47,790 nucleotides of DNA from Solirubrobacterales bacterium. GTDB lineage: Bacteria > Actinomycetota > Thermoleophilia > Solirubrobacterales > 70-9. Position numbers and translations under genes: made by a program. Below the pieces are notes generated by a model. It saw only the letters and a list, made by a program, of their open reading frames with translations, did no database searches and was not told the DNA's origin. The stretch lies in assembly GCA_021155855.1 (NCBI GenBank), contig JAJNAZ010000021.1, positions 1-47,790 of the forward strand, written 5' to 3'. Positions 1-8,379 of this stretch are shown here, one piece after another; within the stretch, counting starts at the first letter, position 1; every line of letters starts with the position of its first letter.

Positions 1-249
1 AGTCCGTTCCTCGGCCTGTTGCTCCCAGTTCTCGACGTTGACGATCTCCGCCATCAGCACGTAATCGGCTGCTTCACCCCCACCCGCCTGTCCGGGCACG
101 TCCATCGGCCGCGTCAATCGCCAATCCGACATCGTCTCCAGCGAGCTACGGACAATGTCCCGATCGCTGGCCATCAGACGCTCGAAGTCCTCGGCCAGCT
201 CGGGTGACCGCAGAGAAAACCACATCACCAGTGTTGCCGCCGCCGCCAT
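1..249 (-). CDS. Hypothetical protein, partial (cut by left window edge)
   Basis: The minus strand is open from an ATG at 249 to the window edge, giving 83 codons with no stop. The product begins MAAAATLVMWFSL and continues with acidic, Trp-containing sequence (ELAEDFERLMASDRD, then NVENWEQQAEE). Composition and codon use look like real protein, unlike the plus-strand readings here. The pattern of a short hydrophobic strand followed by an amphipathic helix resembles small ferredoxin-fold (EthD or ABM-like) proteins, but I cannot assign a family. Translation could also begin at the second Met (residue 9). The C-terminus lies outside the window. Confidence 0.5.
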   Translation of the reverse strand, partial: MAAAATLVMWFSLRSPELAEDFERLMASDRDIVRSSLETMSDWRLTRPMDVPGQAGGGEAADYVLMAEIVNVENWEQQAEERT

Positions 250-356
250 CAATGGAACGCAATGTACTCAACGTTTTTGCCAGGCGCGGTCGCAGAGTGA
301 TTCGAGCGCGAGCCTAAGAAATTACTGCTCACGTCCAAAGCAGTGGCATTCGGGAA

Positions 357-1202
357 TTAGGCGAACCGCTTGACGAAGTCGAGTGCCGTCTGGGCGACCT
401 CGCGCCAGCCGCCGTCGATCGTCAGCGAGTGCCCCCGGTTCGGGATTTTCTTGATCTCGGTGACGCCCGGATTGCGCTTCTGCCTCTTGTAGGAGGCGTT
501 CGCGATCGCTAACGGGACCGTGTGGTCCTTCTCGCCGTCGATGATCAGGAGCGGGCCGCGGTTGGGATTCTTCGTGTCCACCTTAGCCTCAGTCAACGGG
601 TTCAGGTTGGCGTTCGCCATCTGCATCAGGGCGACACCCGGCGCGGCCACGTGAAACTCGTCGTAGAGCCGCTTCGCCTCCTCATCTGACTCGATTGCGT
701 TCGTCCAGCCGTATCTGAACTGGTCGAAGCTGAGGGTTATGGCGCGGCCGCGGTTGAGCGGATTGATCAGAATCGGCGCCGAAACCCTGAGCGTGGAGAT
801 GGGCAGGGGCAGGACGCCGCGGAACGGACCTGGGTCGATCGCCACGGTCGCGGCCGAGTGTCCGCGGCCGGCGACAATCTCGGCCAGCAGCCCGCCGGTG
901 GAATGGCCAATCACGGCGGGCTTCTTCTCCAGCGCATCGATCACCTCGATGGTGTGGTCGGCGACCTCCCCGAGCCTCTTTCCGGCGAGTACCTCGGGGT
1001 TCGCCCTCGCCTCCTCGACGGTCTCCGGATCGTCGGGCCAGTCCGGCGTCAACGGCGCGTAGCCCGCCTCCCTGAAGAAGTCGGCCCACCGGTCCCAGCT
1101 GCTCGGCAAGAGCCAGAGCCCGTGGATGAAGACCACGGGCGTGCTCCCCGACTTGTTGGCCGCCTCGATCTGCCCCTGCTCCCGCTCGGAGATCGACGCC
1201 AT
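357..1202 (-). CDS. Alpha/beta hydrolase
   Basis: A 281-residue protein starting MASISEREQG; a GAGGGG Shine-Dalgarno lies just upstream of the ATG at 1202. It has the alpha/beta-hydrolase layout: VVFIHGLW (oxyanion-hole region, about residue 24), the nucleophile elbow GHSTGG with Ser101, a likely acid in DGEKDH (Asp226) and the catalytic His in NRGHSL (His258). The cap region (about 125-195) is rich in Pro and aromatic residues. Many such actinobacterial proteins are esterases or lipases of unknown substrate, so function is limited to serine hydrolase. No signal peptide is visible, so it is probably cytoplasmic. It is transcribed divergently from the LtrA gene at 1323. The open frame runs upstream to 1946, but that part is antisense to LtrA and not coding. 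Confidence 0.88.
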   Translation of the reverse strand: MASISEREQGQIEAANKSGSTPVVFIHGLWLLPSSWDRWADFFREAGYAPLTPDWPDDPETVEEARANPEVLAGKRLGEVADHTIEVIDALEKKPAVIGHSTGGLLAEIVAGRGHSAATVAIDPGPFRGVLPLPISTLRVSAPILINPLNRGRAITLSFDQFRYGWTNAIESDEEAKRLYDEFHVAAPGVALMQMANANLNPLTEAKVDTKNPNRGPLLIIDGEKDHTVPLAIANASYKRQKRNPGVTEIKKIPNRGHSLTIDGGWREVAQTALDFVKRFA

Positions 1203-1322
1203 AGGAATTCCCCTCGGTCGCAGTGGAAAGTCAGTCAACCCTACCGGACAACCAGTGGACGACGAGCGGGAGGCTGAACGCAAACCGCGTGCCATCCGTG
1301 ACCGCTCGCCTATGCTCGCGGC

Positions 1323-2501
1323 GTGGCGGCCACTCCGAGCCCGATCATTCCGGAGCTGCCGATCATCCGCGCTCATGGGGAGGGCGAGCAGCGCGCGACG
1401 TTCTTCGAGCTGTTCTTCGACCTCGTCTACGTCTTCGCCGTCACCCAGCTGTCGCACCATCTGCTCGCGGACATCAGCTGGTCGGGCGCGGCCGAGACGG
1501 CGTTCATGCTCGTCGCCCTGTACTGGGCGTGGAACTACACGACATGGATGACCAACTGGTTCGACCCGGACACGGCGCCGGTCCGGCTCGTGCTGGTGTT
1601 CGTGATGGCCGCAAGCCTGCTGATGGCGGTCGCGATCCCGGAGGGGTTCAGCGCGCACGCGCTGCTGTTCGCGTGCGCCTACTCGGGTCTGCAGATCGGG
1701 CGCAACGCGTTCGTTGTCGTGGTCACGCCGCGCGGCTTGTTCAATCAGAATTTCCGCCAGATCCTGGCCTGGAGCGTGCTCTCGGCGCCGCTGTGGGTCG
1801 CGGGCGGTATGGTCGACTCGGAGGCGGTGCGCTGGGTTCTGTGGCTGGGTGCCCTCGGACTTGACCTCGCAGCGCCGCTGGTGACGTATTGGCTTCCGGG
1901 CGTGGGCGCTACCGCCATGAGCCAGTGGCAGATCGAGGGCGCCCATTTCGGCGAGCGCTTTCAGCTGTTCGTGATCATCGCACTCGGCGAGAGCATCGTT
2001 CTCGCAGGGGCCACTGCCTCGGATACGGGGTTAAGCCTCGAGGTCGTCGTGGCGCTCCTGCTCGCCTTCCTCTCCTCGACGGCGCTCTGGTGGCTGTATT
2101 TCGGCCAGGTCGCCGCCAGGGTTTTCGAGCGGATCCGCGCGGCCACCGCCGAGGAGCGCGGCCAGATCGGCCGCGACATCTACACCTACCTACACATCCC
2201 AATCGTGGCGGGAATCGTCCTCGTCGCAGTCGGCGACGAGCTCGTGATCGCGCACCCGACGGACGCCCTGCATGACTCGGGAGCGCTGGTCGCGCTCGGC
2301 GGCCCAGCCCTCTTCCTCGCTGGTCTGATGGCCTGCGCCGCCAGGATCGGCCAGGCCCAGAGCACGCCGCGAGCCGTGGCGGTCATCGCGCTCCTCGCCG
2401 CCGTGCCGCTCGCCGCCGGCGCCGACGGGCTGGTCGCGTCGGGAGTGCTGACCGCGCTGCTGGCCGCGCTCGTGGTCGCCGAGCAGCTGCGCACGTCCTG
2501 A
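1323..2501 (+). CDS. Low temperature requirement protein A (LtrA) family membrane protein, copy 1
   Basis: A 392-residue polytopic membrane protein with a GTG start. The LtrA family signature is clear: an N-terminal FFELFFDLVYVFAVTQL segment (residues 27-43) and a central FGERFQLFVIIALGESIV segment (about 205-222), followed by a long hydrophobic C-terminal half. About ten membrane segments are apparent. LtrA was named from a Listeria mutant with poor growth in the cold, and its biochemical activity is not established. A second, diverged copy lies at 30654-31862 with the same two motifs, so these are paralogues rather than a recent tandem duplication. The gene stands alone, divergent from the hydrolase. 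Confidence 0.88.
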   Translation: MAATPSPIIPELPIIRAHGEGEQRATFFELFFDLVYVFAVTQLSHHLLADISWSGAAETAFMLVALYWAWNYTTWMTNWFDPDTAPVRLVLVFVMAASLLMAVAIPEGFSAHALLFACAYSGLQIGRNAFVVVVTPRGLFNQNFRQILAWSVLSAPLWVAGGMVDSEAVRWVLWLGALGLDLAAPLVTYWLPGVGATAMSQWQIEGAHFGERFQLFVIIALGESIVLAGATASDTGLSLEVVVALLLAFLSSTALWWLYFGQVAARVFERIRAATAEERGQIGRDIYTYLHIPIVAGIVLVAVGDELVIAHPTDALHDSGALVALGGPALFLAGLMACAARIGQAQSTPRAVAVIALLAAVPLAAGADGLVASGVLTALLAALVVAEQLRTS

Positions 2502-2598
2502 GCCGAACGGCCGGGCTTGCGGAGGCCCGCGGTGGCAACGCCTGATGCTCCCGTCCCGCGAGCCATCCCATCAGGGACCCTCCGGTTATCGTGGGAGC

Positions 2599-3259
2599 GT
2601 GCCGTCCGTTGAGGGCCTGAAGACCGCGGACCTCGTCGATGCGATGGGACGCCTCCATAGGCACCGCTGTCACCTGCTCGACCTGGTCAGCCCGACGCCC
2701 GGGCGGGTGCTGTTCGGCCCGGCGGTGACCATCTCCTAGTTCCCGAGTTGCTCGGCGGGTCTGGACCCGGACAAGTACAACCTCGCCAACCTCTTCTACG
2801 AGTCCGTCGGAGACGAGCCGGAGGGCAAGGTTGTCGTGCTGGCGAGCAACGGCTACACCGATACCTCGATGGGCGGAGGCACCAAGCTCTCCCGGCTGCA
2901 GCACCACGGCTGCGCGGGGATGCTCACGGACGGCCGCTTGCGCGACTTTGACGAGCTCGCCACCTACGACTTCGCTTCCTACTGCTCGGGCGAGGCGACG
3001 AAGTGGGGAGGCATGAGGTGACCCCGTTCCAGGCCAACGTGCCCGTGGTCGTCTCGGGCGTGGGAGTGTTTCCGGGCTTTTACGTGTTCGCCGACAGCTC
3101 GGGCGCGGTGGTGATCCCGGATGGGCAACCGAGGACGTCATAGAGGGGGCGCGGGCCGTCGAGTCCGACGACCAGGGCTACCGCAACGAGATCGGACAAG
3201 AGCGGCTGCCCGAATCCGAGAAACGAGGACCTCGGTCCTCGCTGAAACGGCGGCCTTAG
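2599..3259 (+). pseudogene. RraA-like family protein, degraded (nonsense codon plus two frameshifts)
   Basis: Joining three reading frames gives an RraA/4-hydroxy-4-methyl-2-oxoglutarate aldolase-like protein of about 220 residues. The pieces are the N-terminal LKTADLVDAMGRLHRHR and LFGPAVTIS, a middle part with KVVVLASNGYTDTSMGGG and the substrate-loop motif GMLTDGRLRDFDEL, and a C-terminal TPFQANVPVVVSGVGVFPG, SSGAVVIPD, then EDVIEGARAVESDD. An in-frame TAG at 2737-2739 replaces a probable Tyr codon. A one-base loss near 3011 puts TGA at 3019-3021, and a second one-base loss near 3122 shifts the tail. Three independent lesions make a sequencing artefact unlikely. RraA family members bind RNase E in some bacteria or act as metal-dependent aldolases; neither activity should survive here. 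Confidence 0.8.
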
Positions 3260-3497
3260 AGACCCAACGGAGTGGAACGGCGAGAAGAGTGGGGTCGAGC
3301 TGGTCGCGCGTTTCCCCTTTCGCGTGAGAGCGACACCCCGGGAGGCACGTGTTGGCGTCGCGACCCCGCTCCCGCAATGCACGACAACGCGTAGCCGGCC
3401 GGCGCCCTCATGCGAAGCCTGTCGACACCCCGTGGGTGCGTGGAGGGATGGCGAGCGCGCGAGACGGACCAAAGGGCGAGCGACGCTCGTATTGGAG

Positions 3498-4142
3498 ATG
3501 ATGGTTCCGGCGGCGATCTGTGCGCTCGTGGCGGGCGCAATCGGGCTCGCGGCGTGCGATGACGCGCAGGTCGTGGACCAGGGCGGGGAGACGGCCACGA
3601 GCGCCGAGGCGACGCTGCGGGGATCCGATACGCCCAGCGTCGATTGCGGGGCGGCGATTGTCGATCGCGTCGACCCCACATGGCGCAGCCGCTCGGTCGT
3701 CAGCGGACGCTTCGGCCTCTACGGAGACTCCGGCGATCTCCGGACCGCCGACCGCTGGGGTCGCGATGCATATTGGACCAAGATTCCGGTCATCCTCGAC
3801 GGGCATCGGGCGGCGATGCTCAGGGTCGCATCGAGGGACCGCCATCGCGTCGGCCTGACCTATGGCCCGGACGCGTCCTCGCCAGGGACCTCCACCGATG
3901 GTGCAGACTCGCTGACCGCGGCGCCGCGGGAGATGCGCTTCGTGCCGTGTCAGGACCGCTCGCCGAGCGCCTGGCCCGGCGGGCTCATCCTCTCGGATCG
4001 CAAGACGGTCAGCCTCAGGGTGCGTGTCAACGGGGGCCGCTGGAGATCGCTCAGCATCCAGGGGGCAACCCTGAGCTCCCGGCCACACCTGCTGGCTCCC
4101 GCTTCGGACGAAAACCGAACCCTCACGGCGGCCCGTAGTTAG
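3498..4142 (+). CDS. Putative secreted lipoprotein of unknown function
   Basis: A 214-residue product that starts MMVPAAICALVAGAIGLAAC, a signal peptide ending in a lipobox-like LAAC, so the mature protein is probably membrane-anchored through Cys20. The rest is Arg/Asp/Ser-rich with paired Cys residues (SVDCGAAI and RFVPCQDR) that could form an extracytoplasmic disulfide. A late segment (RKTVSLRVRVNGGRWRSL) looks like beta strands. I recognise no family. The frame is open upstream to 3324, but the lipoprotein signal favours the ATG at 3498. The 238 bases before it (3260-3497) hold no gene I can support, only the tail of the decayed RraA-like locus. Confidence 0.65.
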   Translation: MMVPAAICALVAGAIGLAACDDAQVVDQGGETATSAEATLRGSDTPSVDCGAAIVDRVDPTWRSRSVVSGRFGLYGDSGDLRTADRWGRDAYWTKIPVILDGHRAAMLRVASRDRHRVGLTYGPDASSPGTSTDGADSLTAAPREMRFVPCQDRSPSAWPGGLILSDRKTVSLRVRVNGGRWRSLSIQGATLSSRPHLLAPASDENRTLTAARS

Positions 4143-4219
4143 GCGGGACCCCTCGAGAGCATTAGGATCGGCGGGGATCCACAACACACGGCCCTTGGTC
4201 GTGAGAATGTCGAGGCAAG

Positions 4220-4483
4220 ATGGCCACGCTGCTCGTGTTTCATGAAGTAGACGACGTCGATCATTGGACGGCGTCGTCGAAGCGGGACGAGTTCTTCGGC
4301 CCGATGGGCATTACGACGCGCACATTTCGCGACCCGGGGAACTCGAACAGGGTCGGCGTGATCTTCGAGGGCGTTCCGGACCGCGAGACCTTCGAGCAGG
4401 GCCTGCAGAGCGACGAGGCGGCGGAGGCAATGAAGCACGACGGTGTGCGCCCCGAGACGATCGTGACTCTGGTCGAGGCGTAG
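4220..4483 (+). CDS. Small ABM/ferredoxin-fold-like hypothetical protein
   Basis: An 87-residue protein from an ATG at 4220 preceded by a purine-rich GAGGCAAG. It begins MATLLVFHEVDDVDHW and ends GVRPETIVTLVEA, with an internal VGVIFEGVPDRETFEQGL. The alternation of a strand, a helix with conserved Trp, a strand and an acidic helix resembles dimeric alpha/beta-barrel small proteins (antibiotic biosynthesis monooxygenase-like), many of which are uncharacterised. There are no catalytic residues I can point to. It stands alone; a 9-bp inverted repeat follows 10 bases after its stop. Confidence 0.7.
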   Translation: MATLLVFHEVDDVDHWTASSKRDEFFGPMGITTRTFRDPGNSNRVGVIFEGVPDRETFEQGLQSDEAAEAMKHDGVRPETIVTLVEA

Positions 4484-4492
4484 CCCCGCTGG

Positions 4493-4549
4493 CCACCCAC
4501 GCGCGGACGTTGCCCGGCTCCGGGCCGGGTCGATACCACCCGTGGGTGG
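4493..4549 (+). terminator. Candidate stem-loop downstream of the 87-residue gene
   Basis: CCACCCACG at 4493-4501 is perfectly complementary to CGTGGGTGG at 4541-4549, and the enclosed segment contains a second GC-rich inverted repeat (CCCGG with CCGGG). It starts 10 bases after the stop at 4483. There is no U-tract, so it is a termination or mRNA-end structure only by position. The remaining bases to 4773 hold nothing I recognise. Confidence 0.35.
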
Positions 4550-4773
4550 ACGCTCGGAAGTAGCGCTTTGGACGAGACTCGGGAGCGGGCCTTGGCGCTA
4601 TCCCTCATCGCGCTAAGCAGAAGCGCACGGCCAACACGCCAAATGCCCGCATTGCGCGAAGCGGCAGCACCACACCCTTTGATTCAAAGCGCGTTCCGCG
4701 GAATTCTGCGTGACCGCTTCGCACAAAGCGAGAGGCGGCTCCGTATGTCAGAGCGCTCTATGGTGCGTCGACC

Positions 4774-5169
4774 GTGTCCTACACTGCCGATCCCCGCGTT
4801 GACGCCTACATCGAGGCCCTTCCCGATTGGCAGCAAACGATCTGCCGCGAGGTCCGCGATCTGGTCCACGCCGCCGATCCGGAGGTCACCGAAACGATCA
4901 AGTACACCGACCGTCCGTACTTCGTGCTGGAGGGCAACATCTGCGCAATGCTGGCGGCCAAAGACCACGTGAACGTCTTCCTCTATGACGGCGCCATCGT
5001 CCCTGATCCGGAGGGAATCATCACCGGTGGCCGCGAGAATGAGACCGCCCGAACGGTGGCCGTCCGCGAGGGCGAAACGATCAACGGGCCTGCGCTGACC
5101 GCGATGTTCAAGCAGATCATCGCCAACAACCGCGCTGGAGGCTGGCGGAAGCTGAAGCGCGAAGCGTGA
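4774..5169 (+). CDS. DUF1801 domain protein (YdhG-like)
   Basis: A 131-residue protein with a GTG start, opening MSYTADPRVDAYIEALPDW. The pattern of a first amphipathic helix, then ICREVRDLVHAADPEVTETIKYTDRPYFVLEG, then CAMLAAKDHVNVFLYDGA matches the DUF1801 (YdhG/YjhG) family. Some members have a frataxin-like fold and have been called iron chaperones, but the role is not settled. The usual family Trp in the KW.RP segment is replaced here by Tyr-Thr-Asp. It is small, cytoplasmic, and followed after 34 bases by the VOC gene in the same direction, so the two may be co-transcribed. Confidence 0.8.
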   Translation: MSYTADPRVDAYIEALPDWQQTICREVRDLVHAADPEVTETIKYTDRPYFVLEGNICAMLAAKDHVNVFLYDGAIVPDPEGIITGGRENETARTVAVREGETINGPALTAMFKQIIANNRAGGWRKLKREA

Positions 5170-5203
5170 TTCGCTCGCCATCGCCAGCGTTACGATCCGC
5201 GGC

Positions 5204-5581
5204 ATGATCGCCGGGGCGCACACGATCATCTTCGCCGAGGACGCCGAGAGAGCCCGGACGTTCATTCGCGACGTGTTGGGGTTCGAGGGAGTCGATGCGG
5301 GCGATGGTTGGCTGATCTTCGCCCTACCGCCGGGTGAGATCGCCGTCCACCCCGGGTCGGGCTGGGGCCGCGGACCGGGACATCACGTCCTGTTCTTCAT
5401 GTGCCACGACATCGAGCAGACCGTCGAGGAACTCAAGGGCAAGGGCGTCGAGTTCGTATCGCCGATTGAGGACGAGGGCTGGGGGCGGATCGCTCGGTTC
5501 AAGATCCCAGGTGCGGGCGAAATCGGGCTCTATGAACCCCTCCATCCGAGCCCGCTCGGAGAGTTCGCGCAGAGCGCCTGA
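5204..5581 (+). CDS. VOC (glyoxalase/bleomycin-resistance) family protein
   Basis: A 125-residue single-module VOC protein. It shows the paired beta-alpha-beta-beta-beta layout: GAHTIIFAEDAERARTFIRD with a following LGFEGVDAGDGWLIF, then GHHVLFFMCHDIEQTVEEL, KGKGVEFVSP, and AGEIGLYEP at the end. VOC proteins use a His/Glu metal site for isomerase, dioxygenase or glutathione-transfer reactions or bind drugs; the substrate cannot be read from sequence. ATG at 5204. It lies 34 bases after the DUF1801 gene and converges on the SDR gene that ends at 5687. Confidence 0.85.
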   Translation: MIAGAHTIIFAEDAERARTFIRDVLGFEGVDAGDGWLIFALPPGEIAVHPGSGWGRGPGHHVLFFMCHDIEQTVEELKGKGVEFVSPIEDEGWGRIARFKIPGAGEIGLYEPLHPSPLGEFAQSA

Positions 5582-5686
5582 AGCTCCGCTCCGGCGCGCC
5601 CCTGTCTTCCGGATCTCGCGCGGAGGAGCAGCGAAAGCTTTCGATGCTCCGGTGCTCCCACTCGCCGGCTCGATCTTGCTCAAGAG

Positions 5687-6679
5687 CTACGCAGGGCCGG
5701 CCGCGTCCAGCGCACGCTCATCGGCGGCGAAGTCGCGGGGATCGTCTGGGGGCGCATGAGCGAGATGCCACCGAACCGAGTCCCGGACGCGCTCCTTCGG
5801 ATCGCCGTGGACCCATCCGAGCATCTCGCGCGCCTTCTCCGCGCTCGCCATCCAGTGCTGGGCGATGTTGCCGGTGATCTCGAGATCCTCCGGGAGCAAC
5901 TCATCAGAGACGCGGACCAACTCTGTCTCTACGCCAGCAGCTTCGAGGATCCACTCCATCCACAGCCGCAGCGGCGCACATTGCGATTCGCAGAGGTTGA
6001 ACACCTCGCCGCGAACACCGGCGTGTTCGAGCGCCAGTCGCATGCCGTGGGCCAGGTCGGCGGCGTGCCCGCGAGACCAGAGGAGGCCACCGGCTCCCGT
6101 CGGGATCCGCCGGCGCTCGGCACGGAGACGACCCAGCACAAAATCCTCGCGATGCTTGAAGTCGTGGGGGCCGTAGACCATCGGCAACCTGCACACGACA
6201 CCGCCACGATCTAGGTACGCCGCCTCGACGTCGAGCTTCTCGTACTCAGCGGGCTCGTAGTCGTAGCCCTCCATCACGTAGGCGCGGTCTGGAGGCGGGC
6301 CGGTGCGCATGGGGCTCTCCTCTGTGAGCGGCACGGCGTCGGTGACGGTGCCCGCCCAAAGCGACGAGAAGGCGCGATAGACGTCGATGCTCGAGGCCAC
6401 CACCATCGACAGGCCACCCGGCACCGCGTCGAGCGCTGTGGTCGCATCGCCGCCGGTCATGGCGCTGAGGTCGATCAGCCCCTCGGCTGCGAAGGCCCTC
6501 AGCTCGGTCGATCTAGAGGCGAGCTCGCGCCGGTGGACATGGAGATGCGGCACGTCGGGGAGTCCCTGCGGCTCGTGCTGACCGCGGTGGACCACAAGCA
6601 CCTCATGCCCCGCTGCCAACAGCTCCTCGACAACCGCACGACCGATGAACCGAGTTCCCCCGAGCACGATCGTGCGCAT
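5687..6679 (-). CDS. NAD-dependent epimerase/dehydratase-like extended SDR
   Basis: A 330-residue protein starting MRTIVLGGTRFIGRAVVEEL, an N-terminal Rossmann motif of the GGTxFIG type found in atypical extended SDRs. A VVASSIDVYR segment (about residue 103) corresponds to the catalytic Ser strand, and YGPHDFK and RGHAADLAHGMRLAL match the usual substrate-side and C-terminal motifs. The canonical YxxxK is not evident; YEKLDVEAAY sits at the equivalent place, so catalytic competence is uncertain. Substrate unknown, with nucleotide sugar or RNA-binding CSP41-like relatives both possible. The 243 bases upstream (6680-6922) contain no gene I can support. Confidence 0.82.
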   Translation of the reverse strand: MRTIVLGGTRFIGRAVVEELLAAGHEVLVVHRGQHEPQGLPDVPHLHVHRRELASRSTELRAFAAEGLIDLSAMTGGDATTALDAVPGGLSMVVASSIDVYRAFSSLWAGTVTDAVPLTEESPMRTGPPPDRAYVMEGYDYEPAEYEKLDVEAAYLDRGGVVCRLPMVYGPHDFKHREDFVLGRLRAERRRIPTGAGGLLWSRGHAADLAHGMRLALEHAGVRGEVFNLCESQCAPLRLWMEWILEAAGVETELVRVSDELLPEDLEITGNIAQHWMASAEKAREMLGWVHGDPKERVRDSVRWHLAHAPPDDPRDFAADERALDAAGPA

Positions 6680-6922
6680 GGCGGGACGATACTTCCGCTG
6701 TTCGCCCTGGCCAGCGCTTGGCGTGGCGCCTTCCCCTCGCGCAACGTAGAAGCGCGGGCGAGAGCACCTCCTTCGTGCCCAAAGCCTCGCTCCCGCTTAG
6801 GACGAGCAGCGGGAGCGCTCATGCATATCGCGCGAGGCGGGTCGTGGCCTGGAGGAGTCGCCCGGGATCGCGCTCAGCTGCGACCGTCGCGACGCCTTGT
6901 TCACCTCGCGGGCGATGCGACA

Positions 6923-7330
6923 ATGATCACCGGGATGACGTCCGCAGCGCCCACGCGCGTGCTGGTCGTGGCTCACCGAACCGCGGCGACCCCTCGGTTG
7001 CTCGACGAGGTCCGCTCCCGCGCCCGACGGTCCCCTTGCATGTTCACGCTGCTCGTGCCGCGTCCCTACTGGGACCCGGACACCGACGAGGCCGCGATCA
7101 CGCTCGAGCTGGCCATCCCGCTGCTCGCCGAGGCGGCAGGTGGGACGGTCGAAGGGATAGTTGGCGACAACGATCCGTTCGTCGCCGTACAGCACGCGGT
7201 CGAGCGAGGCGAGTTCGACGAGCTCATCATCTCCACGCTTCCGGCGCGCGTCTCGCGCTGGCTTCGGCGCGATCTCCCCCACCGCGTGGAGGCGTTCGGC
7301 CTGCCTGTCACCGTGGTCACCGCCGAGTAG
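6923..7330 (+). CDS. Universal-stress-protein-like small protein
   Basis: The coding part begins at the ATG at 6923 (or 6935) and encodes about 135 residues. It contains TRVLVVAHRTAATPRLLDEV, FTLLVPRP, AAGGTVEGIVGDNDPFVAVQHAV, FDELIISTLP and a terminal LPVTVVTAE, which follows the Usp alpha/beta fold strand by strand. The ATP-binding GxxG(9x)GS/T motif of classical UspA is absent, so it would belong to the non-nucleotide-binding group. The frame is open upstream to 6533 but that part is antisense to the SDR gene. It is a single gene with no evident operon partner. Confidence 0.65.
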   Translation: MITGMTSAAPTRVLVVAHRTAATPRLLDEVRSRARRSPCMFTLLVPRPYWDPDTDEAAITLELAIPLLAEAAGGTVEGIVGDNDPFVAVQHAVERGEFDELIISTLPARVSRWLRRDLPHRVEAFGLPVTVVTAE

Positions 7331-7441
7331 CTGCAGCCTGCCCCGGCTGAGTTCGGTCCTCGCTCCGGACGAGCTCCGGGAGCGCCGTGCCGTCATGCGA
7401 GACGCCTGCTGCTCGCCCTGAGGGCTTGGTCAGCGTCGCAG

Positions 7442-8379
7442 CTACCGGCGCTCTGGTTGGGGAGCCGATGCTGCGAATAGCCGTCTGAGACCAATCCCCT
7501 TCAACTCGCGCTCTCCCCGATCAGCGAACGTGAGCCCCGATCCCGCGACCAAGTCCTTCGTCGTGGCACTGACGAACACTTCTCCCGGCCCGGCGTGGCC
7601 CATGATCCGGGCTGCCGCGTGAACTGCGACTCCGTGTATGTCGCCATCATCGCGCTCGATCTCTCCCGTGTGGACGCCGGCGCGGACCTCGAGCCCCAGG
7701 TCGCCTGCGGCTTCGGACACCGCTAGGCCGGAGCGGATCGCCCGCGCCGGTCCATCGAAGATCGCCAGAAAACCGTCGCCAGTCGTGCTGACCTCCTCTC
7801 CGGAGAAGCGCACGAGCTCGCTGCGGACCGCTCGATCGTGGGCGGTGAGCAACGCCGCCCAATCGCGGTCCCCGGCGCGCACGGCGCGCTCGGTCGACCG
7901 CACGATGTCGGTGAACATGATCGTCGCCAGCACTCGGTTTGTCGGCGGCGCTCGCCGCTCGCCGGTCAGGGACTGCTGGATCTCGTCGACGATGTCGTCG
8001 GCGTCGATCCAGGGGCAGTGGTCGACGCCGGGCAGCTCCACGAAGCGCGCCCCCGGGATCCGCTCGGCGATGTACCGCCCCTCCTCCGGCCTCGAATCGA
8101 GATCACCCGCACGGTGGAGCACGAGCGTCGGCACGTGCACGGAGGGCAACACGTCGCGGACGTCGATTCGCGAGTTCATCTCGACCAGGGCCCGGGCGGC
8201 GCCGGGGCTGGCGGCGGCACGCGCGCGCGCCTCCCACCAGCGGGCCATCGCTTCGTCGGCGCTCGGACACATCCGCTGCATGTCGGCCTCGAACGCCCAC
8301 TTCTCCTCGACCTCGGCCGCGTAGGCGCGCCGCTCCTCCTCGGTCGGTGCCCAGGGATAGTCCGCCCGGCGGGGACCCC
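7442..8379 (-). pseudogene. Alpha/beta hydrolase-adenylate cyclase fusion, 5'-truncated
   Basis: The surviving frame reads from about YPWAPTEEERRAY to the stop at 7442. It keeps the end of a hydrolase domain (VPTLVLHRAGDLDSRP, then PGVDHCPW with the catalytic His) and a complete class III nucleotide cyclase domain: TIMFTDIVRSTERA, VSTTGDGFLAIFDGP (two metal-binding Asp), VRAGVHTGEIE, VHAAARI and RELKGIGLRRLF. Relatives of this fusion are about 450 residues. Roughly the first 170-190 residues, including the nucleophile elbow, are missing, and the adjacent oxidoreductase begins at once. The first usable downstream ATG is at 8279. A free cyclase domain could still be made, but loss of the 5' end, presumably with its promoter, argues for a remnant. 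Confidence 0.75.

Noticed and set aside
357-1946. 529-codon form of the alpha/beta hydrolase
   Set aside because: The extra N-terminal part is antisense to LtrA; the ATG at 1202 has a good ribosome site and begins the family domain.
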